Shown in pieces: positions 49,501 through 63,096 of a stretch of 64,000 nt of DNA (its first letter is position 1; every line of letters starts with the position of its first letter). This DNA is from Euwallacea fornicatus (lineage: Eukaryota; Arthropoda; Insecta; Coleoptera; Curculionidae). Both the position numbers and the translations under genes were made by a program. The stretch covers positions 3,224,001-3,288,000 of the forward strand of contig NC_089550.1 of NCBI RefSeq assembly GCF_040115645.1, read 5' to 3'. The notes under the pieces were generated by a model. The model was given only the letters and a program-made list of their open reading frames with translations, ran no database searches and was not told the origin of the DNA.

Positions 49501-50664
49501 CCTATACTATTTTGTTGATGAAAAACTAAGGAGGTGGCATCCTATAAGTGATAAAATTGTTATTAAGCGATTTTAAAAAGGGGAATAAGGATTATTACCT
49601 TGAATTTGGGTAAATGCTCAAGTGAGTGCAGCCATTTCGTGATGTTAGGTGAGTTAGAGAAGTAGTCTTTTGAGAGTTTTTCAGATTTGAAGATTGGGTA
49701 TAAGGTGGAAAAAATTGCAATGTCTGCAATAGTCAGAGTGTTCTGGAATATAAGTATATGTGAGTTTCTAGTAAGGGGAATATTCGAAGTCTCTTAATAC
49801 TTTTTTGTGAGGGAAAATTCAAAACTTTCACAGAAATTACAAATATTATAGAGTTATGGTTGATTAGTAACATCTGCTAAATTATGGCAATATTATCCAG
49901 CAAAATGCTGGATATATTAATTAATTATCAGTAGATAATATAATAAGCATAACTAGCTAATTATAGATAACAGCTTTCATAATATTATCCACATGTTTAT
50001 AAATCAAAGCAAAATGTAGAACATTGTTTTTAAAACCCACATAAACATAATAGGAATTTTTACACCTAAAACATTCTTAGAAATAGCTCAAAGGGAATGT
50101 TTTATGTTCATTTTTGGGGAGGAGAAATTTCATTAAAAGATTACATCATCTCAAACAAAATCCATATCTTAACTAGGTTTTATAAATAAATATCTGTGAC
50201 ACATGTTTTAACCCCAAAACGCCATCACAACATACCTGCACTAAAAATTCAGCCCCTTCAAGCTCTGAATTCAAACTTGTTAACAGAGCTGCTACCGAAC
50301 TTTTAATTAGTTCAGATTTCACATTATTTCCTAAAATTAAAGCAATGCTGGGCGCCAAAACTGAAGCTTCAGACTCCAAAATCTCCCTCACTTTCTCTTT
50401 TAGTCCTTCAGGAGGTGGAAAGAGCAACCATATTGCTGCATTTGGAATGAATATACTATCCTCTATAGAATCAATAGTAAGATATGGGAGGCGGCCTTTT
50501 TCTAGGATTAAAATGATTAGGAACTTAAGAAATTTTGTAGAATAGGGATGCAACTTACCATTATGTCCAGTAAGCTTCACAGAGTACTTGATTTTGGAGA
50601 AGTTGTTTGCTAGAACAACTTTAAGAGTAGCAGGATTATTTTCATTCCCTACGAGGGTGCCCAT
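46549..50664 (-). CDS. MARS1: Methionyl-tRNA synthetase, cytoplasmic
   Basis: Thirteen exons in transcript order: 50664-50559, 50501-50236, 49742-49599, 49541-49285, 49232-48912, 48858-48576, 48524-48360, 48243-48024, 47970-47757, 47704-47468, 47232-47095, 47040-46818, 46767-46549. They give 930 aa, slightly longer than the vertebrate enzyme. Domains: N-terminal GST-like region (about 1-230); Rossmann catalytic core with PHLGNIIG as the HIGH motif (His281); zinc-binding knuckles (CETC, CPNIGC, CDGC, CKIC); GKFSKSRG as the KMSKS motif (residues 596-600); alpha-helical anticodon-binding domain with LLNNLGNFINR; and a C-terminal WHEP domain (exon 13) with a lysine-rich end. It attaches methionine to initiator and elongator tRNA-Met and in animals sits in the multisynthetase complex. 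A likely AATAAA (minus strand) is at 46510-46505. The gene is head to head with the ABHD2-like gene. Confidence 0.97.
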
Positions 50665-51598
50665 GTTGCAATTTCAGAACTTGGAATTCGCGTAATAGTT
50701 TCAGTAATGGGAAATTTGAAATGGGGTCGTTTGCCTAGTTTTTTGGTAAAAACGACACACTAACCATCTTCCACGAAAATGTGAGGTTAGATGACGAAGT
50801 GAGGGTGACTGTAAGAGACATATGACGAGAAGAATTTTGTAATGTTGCCGGTTTGTGAAGTTATATCAAAAATTATTTTTGTCCTATGTGGATTTAGGAA
50901 AATGATTAATACGTGCAAAAACCTATGTAGCCCATGTAATATGAATAGGAATAAAGACAAAACCCACCAAATTTTTCTTCAAAAACTTATAGGACTTGTT
51001 GGAAGGGACATATGGTTTGGCAACGACGAAAACCAATGAAAATTCGTACTTTGGCAGTATACTCCCCGAATGTCTCTGTCCTTTCTTATTTTGAAGACTA
51101 GAAGTAAAACTAACAAGATGTACCCGTCCGTGAAATGTTTGATTTAACAGCCATGCGCAATCTAACACGAGAATCATCACCTGAGTATGCGACGATGCCA
51201 TATTCTAACCTTAAGGATTTTATTCTACGGATTTAATGGAAGATCTTTAATATACTGACTAAAACTTATAAAATTTAATAACTTGAATAATTAAAGAAAA
51301 TAACTCAATATATTAAAATAAAAAAAGATAAATTATTTCTTAGCGTTTCCTTGTAATTATCTGGTTAATTCGAGTAGATTTACCCTTATTGGCAATGACG
51401 CACAGAAATGTTTTCCCATCTGTCAATCACCGCGCCCGTATCACACCGATTTCTGGTTTAATTGTAAGCCAGTCTCTCAGAAAGTAATCATAATATCTTC
51501 TAGAAATTGACTGAAAATTAACGTAAATCTGATCCCTGCTATCATTTGGTCCACAAACAAGCGCGTCAGTGACAGTTTCCTTCGGGAACGAGCTAGCA
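50665..51598. promoter_or_regulatory. Divergent spacer between MARS1 and the ABHD2-like gene
   Basis: The two start codons face away from each other across 934 bp, so both promoters and 5' untranslated regions should lie here. No TATA box is evident at a fitting distance. A 92-codon minus frame at 50923-51201 and a 65-codon plus frame at 50842-51039 overlap each other and show no family features; neither is called as a gene. Confidence 0.5.
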
Positions 51599-54500
51599 AT
51601 GTCGACGGCCCTCTTGGCTGTAATTGCTGTTATCTTATGTATCCTCTTCAGGATTCTCAATGTAAACTCTCAGCCCCAAAGGCCCTCGATTTGGTGTGGT
51701 GACAATAAGTTCCTCGACAATGTCTTGAAGATTTCACCGCTGTTGAGTGAACCGTAAGTTCAGCGTTTTACTTGCAATTAGCGTGTTGGCAATGCCACAA
51801 AACCTTCACTCAAACATTCCAAGGATCTATGCATTTTTTTTAATGTGAAATGTGAAAAGGTATTATTCTATTAATGTGCTTTATGACGATTAAATTCTAT
51901 ATTTAGGCTTACAAGAATATTCGTAAAAAGTACCCAGATATACCCTCCAAGCCAGTTTTAAGGCTATAGGTAAGATACTGGGGTACTGTGCTTATTGAGA
52001 TGTTTTGTATTAGCGTCTTTATATGACTCTCTGACTTAATGAACGAGAGTAGTTACAGCATAGTGTTACCAATTGTTTAGGTTTTTATGGAAATCTAAAA
52101 TACAATTTTGTTTGGGTCTGAAAAGCTTAAAAGTTTTGGGTTGTTTGGAGTCCTTTTCTATTTTAAACTATCTTCATCTAAGAAATATTGTGTATAAAAT
52201 CAATGAGAAATTAATTTAATTATTTTGTGGGGTGGTAACCACACTTTATATTCATTAATGTCCTGTTCATATTTGATGCAATTTTTTTCTCATGAGTTAA
52301 TATACAATAAGCAATCAATTATTTCTTATATGTAGCTATTTATTGAATTTTTCCTAGTAGATGTGACTTATAATCAGTCTTGTTAGTTATTTAATGTAGA
52401 TAAACACTCAATATGATGGTAATTTGTGATAATACTAAGTAAATAGCAATATCAATGGAAGGTTAATAAGTTGCAAATTATAATAAATTGCTTTTATTTG
52501 TTAAGATTCAAATATTGATACCAATTTTCTTCCAGATACGTTCCTACAAGATTATGGGGTTTCAGTGGCCATGTCCAGACCATAATCCACAGTGTTATTG
52601 GTAGGGTAAAATGCCCATGGCCCATGGGGGAGCGTATTTTCCTCACCCTATCTGATGGCACCACCTTAACTTATGATATGTACCAACCTTTAGATACAAA
52701 CTTCCCTGGTAAGTTCAGTTTAACTTATAAAAATCATAGGTAAGAAGCCATAAATTTAGTCAAGTATATACTTGGTAATATATGGAAAACGTTCCTGGAT
52801 TTAGTGAATTACATAAGTAGTTGCTTAATTGGAATTTTTGGTAACTTAATTGAACTGATTAATCTCATTGAGATTAATGATGCCATAATTTTTCGATGAT
52901 AAGGTGAGAATATGATATTTACTGTCATGGTGATTTAATAAGTAGGTATCACCCGATTTTCAATAATAATTTGGCACTAATTGCATGTTTTGCACATATT
53001 TTCATTAAATATATTATAATAAAGTGTAATTTATATTGAATAAGTATTATTAAGTAGATGTGCTACAACTGAAACAAATGCAAACTTGCATATTTGTTAC
53101 TTATCGTTCCAACATAGAAATACCTGATTTGTTGCTTCAATGGTAGTTAAATAATATTGATATTTGAAGCATAGACAACCTTATTCATTTACTAGAACAA
53201 ATTAGCCTAATTATTTATAGATTTTCTACAGTGGTTTGCTTTTAGCAGTATTTTACTTAAAATGTTTAATTAACCATTGTTGAATTCTGAGTATTTTGTT
53301 TGAAATTTCTTTTTCAATATTAGTTTTCATATATTTTCTTTGTTTTGTTTCCCCAGATGACGTATCAATTGCCATATGCCCTGGTATCTGCAACACCTCT
53401 GAATCGGTTTATATTCGAACCTTCGTTCATTGGGCCCAATACCATGGTTACAGGTGTGCTGTGTTGAACCATGTAGGAGCCCTTCCCAAGCTCCCAGTTA
53501 CTGCTCCAAGAATTTTTAGTTATGGTAAGTATTTTACCTTGCAAACAGCCATTCCATAGTGCGTGTTCAATATGTATATGCTTGTTATCTTTTGGGTCAT
53601 CAGAAATATTCAACACAGCGCTGCAAATACAAGTAATCGATATAGATAACTTAATCAATAATTATTATTGACTGAGTTTTATTGTCTTTTGTATTGGCTA
53701 AAAGTTTGATAACGTTCCAGTTACCGATGCTAAAGACCATAAATTAGCTGTGGAAGAGGGTTTCAATGGTCAAAGTAGATTAATTTTTAATCCTGATATC
53801 TAATATTCTATGATGCAGTGTTATTCATATTTCGTTTTAATTAAGAAAATTGTTGACACATTTTTAGTGAATTGTTTATAAGTTATTAAGAATTTATTTA
53901 TAAATTAATGATAAATTGTTCCCGCAATTATTCATAATTTATACTAAATAATTGGATATGTTGTAATTAACAAAGTCTTTTAAAACTGGCTATATGCTTG
54001 ATTCATAAACTTAATCATAAGAATCACAAAATTTCCCAGGAAATACTGACGATTTCCACGCAATGCTCCTGAATCTCATCAACAGGCACCCGAACACCAA
54101 ACTAGTCTGTGTAGGCTTTAGTTTAGGTGGTAATCTCGTCACCAAGTATCTGGGCGAAAAGGAGAGGGTGAAACACCCCAATATCATAGGGGGTATATCG
54201 ATCTGCCAAGGATACAATGCCATTGAGTAAGTTTCGGTACTCATTAACAATCCTTGTTCGACGAGGCTTGCTGTTAAAGAAATAAATTTAAAGGGGCACC
54301 AAATGGCTACTCAACTGGCAAAATTTTCGACGTTTCTACCTTTATGTGATGACTGAGAATTTAAAGAATATAATTCTGCGTCACAGTAAAGTGTTGCTTA
54401 GTGAAGAGGCCAAACAGAGGTTCCAGTTGGTTGAAAATGAAATTATTTCTGCTGCAACGTTGCCTGAGTTGGATGAGGCTTATACAAGGAAGGTTCATGG

Positions 54501-54938
54501 GTTCAATACGATTACGGAGTTGTACCAGTAAGTTTTTTCTGGGTCTGAGAAATATTTTTTTAATAGCAACGTTTTTCTGTTGTAGCTGGAGCTCAAGTAT
54601 TAACTATCTACATAACATAGAAAAGCCTATAATTTTTATAAATGCTAAAGATGATCCCATAGTACCTGAACCTTTATTGGAGCCCATAAGAAAAATTGCC
54701 TGTAAGTCCTGTTTATTTTATTTTATTTTCGGTAAATAAAATTCTTTCTTTGTTATCAGGTAAGTCTTTAAACATTTTGCACGTAGAAGTAGCCCATGGA
54801 GGTCATTTAGGCTTCTACGAGGGAGGATTGATATATCCTAATCCGATCACATGGCTAGACCGCACTTTGGTGGCTTTAATTGGAAGTTTGTCTTTGCATT
54901 ACGACAACAAAATCATGAAATCTGGTGGTGTAAATTAG
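51599..54938 (+). CDS. ABHD2: ABHD2-type alpha/beta hydrolase
   Basis: Seven exons (51599-51753, 52536-52708, 53357-53524, 54040-54226, 54294-54527, 54586-54701, 54760-54938) give 403 aa; the vertebrate protein is about 425. An N-terminal hydrophobic segment (ALLAVIAVILCILFRIL) is a type II membrane anchor. Conserved blocks: LWGFSGHVQTI, ICPGICN-SE-YIRTFV, YRCAVLNHVGALP, nucleophile elbow VGFSLGGN (Ser193), CQGYNA, the acid region NAKDDPIV (Asp328/329) and HGGHLGFYEGG (His360). The catalytic triad is intact. ABHD2 hydrolases act on monoacylglycerols and related esters; the mammalian enzyme is progesterone-responsive in sperm, which need not hold in insects. The start is the first ATG of the frame. 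The exon 5 acceptor is the weak site aaag at 54293. The first AATAAA after the stop noted is far off, at 55901-55906. Confidence 0.95.
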
Positions 54939-57900
54939 CAATTTTGTGAACTTTGTTGCTACAAAAACTGGTTAGTTTCATTCATTGTCAATTTTTTTTC
55001 AGATTAAAGTCGAAAGAGACTTTCTTTTAATATCACTAAAAAGTTTCAATTTTGATAATGATCTGTGATTTTGGGAGAATAACTTCGAGAGCAAAATTTT
55101 AGTGCGAAAATGATCTTTTCGTATTTTCTATTGAACCCAAATTTATAGAGCAGTTTTAACTGTTCTACCTCAACTGCCTAGTCGTTTTTGGTAGTCCCGG
55201 ACTTTCTCTTCCGGTTAGCTGTGCGTGGGTTTTGTTGAAAGTTTTGATGAATGATATTTTTTTATGCGTAACGTATTATATCAACGTCCAAGTTACCTGC
55301 TATTTAGGACATCAAATAAGGCCCGATTAGCGTAAGTAAGCTTTTGGTGTAAGTATATCATTTGAAGGTGTGTGTATTTCTTATGAAGGAAACGCGATTT
55401 TTGAACTCGACTTCAGTGTTTATCTTCTTTTAGCTGTACACGGTGATTTCTCCATTTTGTCAAGAGTCCACGAACAACATTTTTTTGTTTAAGAATATTA
55501 TATTTGAAGATTTACATTGCGAATACATACTTTTATCAGAGTTTTGAGCTTATTTGTGTTCCGCAGTCGCTATTGCATCAGGGTTTACAGTTTATTTTTG
55601 CGCTATACAAAATGTTCTTCGTACAAGATAATTGAAACTAACATTACGTTAGACTATACATATGGCTTAGAAAAATGTCTGTTTTTTCGAAAATATATGC
55701 CTGGTGTTATGCAGAATTCATGTTCAATAATTTTTGGCGATCTATGTGGGTGATGCACATCTCGGTTCTAAGAGTAGTTTTGCACTTTAAAAGACGTGAA
55801 TTCTAAATGCTAAATAACACTAACGATTTTTACATAAAACTTGGTATATTGAAAATGACAACATCGTGATGTTTTTTTTGTTACCAGAGCAGGAAATGGG
55901 AATAAAGGTCTCTTGCAAGTTGAACAAGGATCGATATTTGAATTTCAGTGGGGATACCCAATGTTACTGAGGCAGTTCAGCTCATTCCAATGTTTTGAAG
56001 GAATCTTTAAATATTTATATTTGGATTTTTTAATTCGTTTTTTAATTAAGAAATACACATATCAGGTTTTCGCCAGTTGATAATTAAACGGCTAATATAA
56101 TTTTTTTATAAACAGTATTGTCTTGTTGAGCATAGTGTCATCATTCTGATTTCACTGATGAGAGATTAAAATTATAGCAATTCAATCAGTTGGGTTTTTT
56201 CTATTTTGTAAAGTTTCTTCAGTTCAAAAGTCATTAAGAAAAGTTCCAGTTTCATCCAAGTTTACTTCAATTTTTATAAGAACTTCTATTTAAGTCAGTA
56301 ATTTAATTTTTATTTATAATTCTCTTTTATTAAAACGTAATTTTCCTTATCCAAGTAATTCTCTTTACCCGAACATCCCCTCGACACCCAGCCACATGCA
56401 AGTTTTGTACTTATTGTGATATAAATTAGTAGTTTAAGCATTTTTTACTCTTAGCAGGCCAATATTTTTGTACGTTTTTGTATTTAAATCTCTCTTGTTT
56501 ATACTCGGACCAAGATACTAGATTTAGGTTCAAAATGCGGTTGTGCAAAACTGATGGCTGTTTCGTATGCCCTTTATTGCTGTGCTTTTGATTAATGGAA
56601 AGCTTGTTTTTTAATTTGAATGACGTAGTTTAGGAGATGTATTATTTATTAATAAGGATTATTGTTAACATGAATAAATTTGTAACGATTGAGAAGTGTT
56701 TTATCCGCCAGAGTTTTAAATTGAAGCGTTGGAAATCGAATAATGAAGTTTTATATAATATAAAGCTCAGTACTGAGTGAACAAGAAATTAAGGAACTGA
56801 GTAAAAGATTGATTTTATTAGTTCTATAGAAATATTGAAGTGAGAGACAAGAAAGTTAACTAATTGCCGATAATGATCACTAAGATGATTTATTTAGTTT
56901 ATTGTGAAATTTGACAATATGGCGAATGCTAAGTTTTTTCTAGCTTGCATATTGCGAAGGACTAAGACAGATAGTAAAACTGACCTTGATGTTATGATAA
57001 ATATTATAAAAATGAATATTATTTCACATTTGAATTTATAAAAGAAAAAGACGATTGAAAGGAATTAAATAAACTCACCCGAAGAAGTCGCTCTTGATAT
57101 TTCCCATGAATTTACTTAGTTACACGTATCATTTAACATCAGCAAAAATATTGAATAATGAGAATATAACTTGAAATGCAAAACGCGATCTCGTAACACA
57201 GTTATTCCATACAAATTTTGTATTGAAAGCCAGAGGGCCGAACTCAATATTTAAATTATGTTAGCTCTAATATATTTTTATTGGACATCTGATATTTTTC
57301 GTGGCTGCTTTCGACGCCTTCTTTTTTTAATAAATACGTCATTGGAGCTAAATAAAATTCAGATTTCCGGGCCATAATATAAAAGAGAGCGTGATGGCTT
57401 GTTTTCAAAAGACCACCCGCTCATAAAAGTATGAATATATAGGGGGAATTTCAGCGGAACTAGAAATATGTGTTTGGATTTGGGCCCATTTCCAGACGAT
57501 TTGCTTTGTACACTTTGCTGATCATCAATGTCTTCGGCTCCACTGGGTATAGGGTAGAGAAAACGAACTACCTACCTGATGATGTCATGTCTTTCAAATA
57601 TCTTCGAATTAGATTAATAGACTTAAAATCGAAAAATGTTTTTGAGTATCTGGATGAATTGTTATTAATCACCTAAACTGATTATTAGTTTCGGCGATAC
57701 TGAATTTTTATCACTGCTTCAAATACGCATTATACCTACCCTCTAAGTTTCAAAGACACAAACTGATATTGCACCCTCTGAAAGCGCGTAGGTAACGAAA
57801 AACTTTCCTCTGGAATGTAAATTCCGTTAAATTTATGTATCTCGGGAGTGTCCGTAAGTTTGGGAACACGTTTTCCATTAAATTTGAAGCCAAAATAAAA

Positions 57901-58981
57901 TTGTTTAAGTTTGCCCTCGCCTGGCAGTAAAACAGCCGAGGCCGGAATAAACTAGGGAAAGTTTTCACTCACTTTTAGAATTTTCTGTAATATGAATATA
58001 AAATGTGCTCTTCGATTTTTCGAATTTGGTTTGGCGGTGAACAATAATAATTATTAGCGTTATTAATCCTCAGAGAGCCATTGGCAACATATTTACTTGG
58101 TCCCTAAGCAGCTGAACATCTCGTATTTTTTCGTAATAGTGGGTTGTAGATACAAAGGGGAAGTGAGGGTGTTTTCAAGTGGCATCGTCAAATTTAATGT
58201 TCTTTTAATAGGGGAAGGTGCGCCATTACGAAGCAGCGGCAATATTTGGGCAAAAGTGTCTTCAGTGAGTTTTGTTTTCTTTCTGTAGAAAACCTTATTT
58301 TCTCGTTAGATTTCCTTGTACTGCGGAAGCAATTACATGCGGTTTTGTAGTCTTATAAACGTATTTTAATGTCTGCATTTTTTATTTTATAGTGGTATAA
58401 AAGACAGTTTTTCTTAATGCTCCATCCCAAAAAGAATCTATATTTTTTCGGATATTCGTTCAAGGGGACTATTTTGAGATGTGAGTTGGGGTTCTTTTCG
58501 AGACGCGTCTCACTCCGGAATTATTATAAATAGAGTAAAGAAATTATGAAAAAATAACATTGGAATCTCTAAATCTGGAGAAGGGAGCCAGAGGGAAAGG
58601 GTCCATAATAAAAAAGATTAATTTTCATTCCACCAGAATGTAAATCTTAGAGATGAACCTCAAATTGCTTCCTACGCTTTGTAAAGGTCAAGTATAGACC
58701 GGATGAAATAAAACTTTTTTATGTTATAAAAAACACACTCTTGACGGGACTGAAGGGGGTGTCTTAGATGTGAGGTTCATTTATAATTTGGGATATAGGG
58801 AGGCCTCGCTATTTCACCCCCTGAAGTCAAGAAAATACACTGACTAACTAATCCACTGAATAAATTACGAGCGTAAGATTGTTACTTAATATGCTGAAGA
58901 CATTTTCGTGTTATGAAGTATTCCAAGGGGAAAACCTCGTAAATTTCAGTTTACGATGGAATTAAAACTATCTTAACCCTT
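54939..58981. other. 3' region of the ABHD2-like gene and intergenic DNA
   Basis: Probably begins with a long 3' untranslated region; candidate AATAAA sites are at 55901 and near 56670. A 68-codon frame at 57470-57676 begins with GTG and has a hydrophobic stretch (FALYTLLIINVFGSTGY) but no other support. No gene is called. Confidence 0.45.
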
Positions 58982-59290
58982 CTATTCCCGTGTGGCGTGT
59001 TCAAAAATGAGTTTCACTCCATAAAACTGCTGCGGAATAACTTCCTCAACGTCTAATAACTTCTGGGCGATGCGAAGGGGAGCAGATGACGTGTTGTTCC
59101 ATTTCGATTTGTAGAGGGACAAATTAAATTCCCAAATTTTAATTTCATCATCGGTGGAAATTAAAAACCGACGATACGATGGTGGCACAAAAGCGAGTGT
59201 ACGTAAATCAAAGTTTGTCAAATAAAACGAGTTTGGGAAGTCGCAATTTGCCTCATATTTATTTTCAGCTTTTATACAAATCCGAGCCAA
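58982..59290 (-). other. Unexplained 102-codon open frame
   Basis: A minus-strand frame ending in a tag stop encodes a protein-like sequence with SYRRFLISTDDEIKIWEFNL and LLDVEEVIPQQFYGVKLIFE. Its first codon is TTG, so it would need an upstream exon. It lies just past the polyadenylation signal of the receptor gene. It could be an exon of another minus-strand gene, a decayed coding fragment or chance. I do not recognise it. Confidence 0.25.
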
Positions 59291-59560
59291 AAACGAAATT
59301 TAAACCAAATACAACTCTGAAGTACAGTTTTAAAGTTATTATTTGTTTTGTAAATTCGCTCATCAATATTTATGCTTCCGCCCTAAAAGCGGATGCTATT
59401 TATGCCAGCGCGGACGTTGTAAAGAATGGTTGAAAAGTTGTCTCGTCTAGTTTCGAATGCGGTTTATTCGAGGGGAACTCACTTTCAGTCAGTTTTTTAT
59501 TCTTTTATTTTAAATACATTAATATATTACAATGATAAAAACAATGACAATATAATGATC

Positions 59561-62500
59561 TTATATGCAACTCTCCTGTATCCGATTCGAAGTGGTGACC
59601 ACCTCGGGCCCCCTGTATTTGTGCGTGAGCGTTTGGGACCCCGTCATCAAAGAGGGGTTGCTGGAGTTCGTTCGATTTGGCCTCTGAAGGCTTCGATACA
59701 CCTTGAGAAATGGTCCATAAAAAATCAACTCGAGGTAACAAATAATAAACTCACAGTTTGATTAGGGAGGAGACTATCTTTGGCAACATGTTTGAAGGCG
59801 TACCCCTCGCCCTCATCTTCTGGATCGTCCTCATCTCGACAGCCTGGAGGCTCGTACTCGTATACTTTCATAAAACCATGAAGAGGACGTCTTTCTGTAA
59901 GACGAGTAATTTCGTCATAACCCAAACTCATCAGAATCAAATTAACTCGTGGAAAAGAGGAGGAAAAGATAGAAGACTAAATATTTTTCGACTGTCTTCA
60001 GAACTCGTAAAGTAAAAAAAAATTGTAATAAAAGAAAATAACGCTTGAAATTTCATAATCTTGCCACATCTTTAAGTTCGTTCTGTAGGTATATTATCAA
60101 TGGGACGGCTTCTAAAGAAGATCGGGCTCAGATCTTAATCCTTAAATTAAATATTTATCACAGACAATAGGTTTCCTTAAGCCACGATACGGTGACGAAG
60201 TCTTTCAAACCCAGGTTAATTATTGAGGTTATCACAACAAACTGAGAGCGTTGTCTATTGATGAAAGTAGTGCATTGTTTTAGCTTTGGATTTACCCATT
60301 ACCTAGTATAAAATTAATTTCTGGCATATCTGTATCTTGCCAAACTCGACTGTAAAGAATTAGGGTATTAATGAACTAGCATATAATGAAGGTTATCATT
60401 CCCTATGGAGAAGCTTACGGCATGAGTAAAGTATTATTTTCAGAAATATATTCTTATGCCAAACTTACTCAGCGCGAACAAATCAACTTTGAACAGATAC
60501 AAAGTGTCCCGAAAAATGTGGATAAAACTATGTAACAAATTTCTCACGTGAAGTTCGGCCGATTCAGCTCAATGCTCTAAAAGGGCTAGAGGCATAAAAT
60601 AATCCCCGAATTTCGATAATGTTAATTTAACTAACGTTTGATTTGTAACAGAGTTCTGAAAGCTCTTTCTTCAAGGATCAAGATCCGAGATTAATAATTT
60701 TTGGTAAAAATCGTAGACTACTTGAAGTTTGATAAAAATGAAACTTTTCATTTCATAGGTACCAGCTCTTAAAGTTGATGAAAAATTTTGCTGGATCTCT
60801 CGTTTCCCTAAGCAATTTACTTACCATACTGATTGCGGATTATATCAGGATCAGTGGCTTCCACAGTGTTACCATTCCTCACCGCCTCTGCAGTTATGGT
60901 ATGCTCAACCGAGCTAGTGGAAGACCGAACTCCCGTAATCGACCCATCCACAATGAGGTCGTCTGCATTGATCACGGCTTCCATGGGTACATGTTTGGTA
61001 CTGCTGGCATCAGCCCTGAAATTCCGTTTTATCTCATGTGAACCGTAAAATAAACGTCTCATATAAAGCGAGAGCAGACCATCCGGAAAGCTTTTATTTT
61101 AGAGGCAATCGCAAATTTATTCATACAATGTAAGAGCCGTAACAGAAAACGGGGCGAGTCGTTAGACCATTCGGAAGCAATTTTATGTAATGCTTAAACT
61201 GGAAATTTGAAATAAACTCAAGTAAACAGCACTCAGGTTACCGGGAGAGACCGAGCAAAAACGGCGAAATCTCCTATTGCAGCAGGGAACGTCCATTTTA
61301 GCTTTTTGAATGTTTTATCAGATTCGGGGCTGTATTGAACGAGCCCCATGATGTCAGCTTAAAGGTGTGCCCAACCTTTTTTGAAGTTTATTCGTGCTGC
61401 AATTGCAAAGGGAGAGATATGCTTGCAGATAAACGGGCAGTTGGTTCCAAAAATGGTGTAGAGTCAGGTATAAAGGCACATGTTAAGTCATGGTTTAGTG
61501 AAGGTAGTGGAAAAATTGTATTAAATTCTTATGACGAGAAAGCATATAAGATGGTCCTTAAAATTGATTTTTCTCTTAAATTATAGCTAATTTAGTCAGT
61601 TCTTTGACAATATCAATAACCAAACATGACAATCAATTACTTATCATCATGATTACACTCTGTTTCTGATCCATTCGTTTTTGAAACAGTCAAAAGAGGC
61701 AAACTATTTCTACTTTAAAAATGTGCGTTGGTGATAAAATCTCGTCGTAGAATTTATTAAAATTCTTCTTCTTATAAAAAGAAGTTTCTAAGTTATTCGC
61801 ATTTGAAGCCATCAAATGAGACAATTTTTATAAAAATAGCTCTCACGTCTTCAAAATGATAATCTAAATTCGATTTCTTCATTACAACTTTACCAAGACG
61901 TTCGGAAAACCGTAGTTTCACAATATTTCTTCTTGCCGTCATCTACAAGACCCAGTTCCTTTCTAGTTTACCATTTCTTTGCGTCGACTCTCACAAATGT
62001 TACACTTTCAGAAAGAGAAAATTCTCGAACGAAGTTAGTTTATTTCCGAACGATTGTAGTAGGATAAAATACTTTTATTCTACTATTACTTATAGGATTT
62101 TGTCCTTATCTACTTGTCCATCTTCGCCTTTGATAGTCGCTGAAATTTCTCCCTCTAGTGATATTCCCCTCAGAAGAGGTTTTCGTGATAATCCTTCTTT
62201 ACTTTATCTATCTCGCACTTATTGGATTTCACTTTGGTCAAAGAAAAATTCTGGAAATCACGAAGTCGCTCATATTTTATTTTCTAATATAATAACGTTC
62301 ATTTTCTTGATATTTTCCTATCATCAAATAAGCCCTGTCAAAATCTGCCTCATCCAATTTGGCACTATTGGAATAAAATTTCTCATAAAATGGCTCAAGT
62401 TGTACTTCTTCATGTAATGATTCCGCAACTAGCATATTTCTCCAATTAGTTTTATTAATACTTAAAATAGAAAGCTCAGAGTTTTTCTGCCTTATCCATT

Positions 62501-63096
62501 GCTTTATACCATTTTAGCACTTAACCACTTAACCAGTACGCTGAAAAAGGGCAAATTCTCGATTCTCGTTGGAAAAGCGCGTGAATTTCTCTTTGTGGTA
62601 ATGTTACCTATAATATAAGGTTTTCCCGATATTTTGTATTTTTATTACCTACCTACTCTCTGCTTTATCCATTTTTGCACTTATGGGGTCACATTTTTTA
62701 CTAAAACAAATACTCAAAATGAGGCAGGAATTAACTCAAATTTCACTTTCTATTGAATTGAAATTTTTCGTCATTATCATCTGCAAGATTCAGTTCTTCT
62801 ACTTAATTAGATATTTCGAATTTTTGAAAATCTCCTTAACTGAATTTCTACAAAGATGACCTTCATACGAACGCTCTTTCGTTCCTATTTTCTCCTATTT
62901 CATAGTATGTAGCATTTTTTGTTTTCATTAAGAATTAAAAACGAAACACCTTAAATTTTATTTTACCTATGACAAGGTCTGGAATAATGTTTCCTGCAAA
63001 GAGCCGCCAGCACAAAACATACTCCAGTTGCCAGAATGGCTGCAGTCCCTAATAGTCCCATAATGAGGGGGCTGATTGGCATACTGGCAGTGGAAC
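59561..63096 (-). CDS. C-terminal exons of a single-pass receptor (sidestep-like?), partial
   Basis: Four exons in transcript order: 63096-62967, 61015-60825, 59894-59755, 59701-59561, with matching phases (2, 1, 0). The first encodes a membrane helix (PLIMGLLGTAAILATGVCFV, then basic CRKHY). The rest is a cytoplasmic tail of about 155 residues with the phrases TDPDIIRNQYERRPLHGFMK, an acidic patch (DEDDPEDEGEGY) and the terminus VVTTSNRIQESCI. The last three residues, SCI, fit a class I PDZ ligand. The 5' exons, presumably with extracellular domains, lie beyond the window. The tail recalls sidestep-type immunoglobulin-superfamily guidance receptors of insects, but no Ig domain is visible here. 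The exon 4 acceptor is the weak site ctcaag. AATAAA on the minus strand is at 59501-59496. Confidence 0.75.

Noticed and set aside
50923..51201. 92-codon minus frame in the MARS1/ABHD2 spacer
   Set aside because: No family match, and it sits in the expected promoter and 5' UTR region.
57470..57676. 68-codon frame with a signal-like hydrophobic stretch
   Set aside because: Begins with GTG, has no splice partner and no recognisable domain.
59505..59741. 78-codon minus frame over the last receptor exon
   Set aside because: The phase-compatible frame gives a continuous tail ending QESCI; this alternative frame cannot be joined to exon 59894-59755 in phase.
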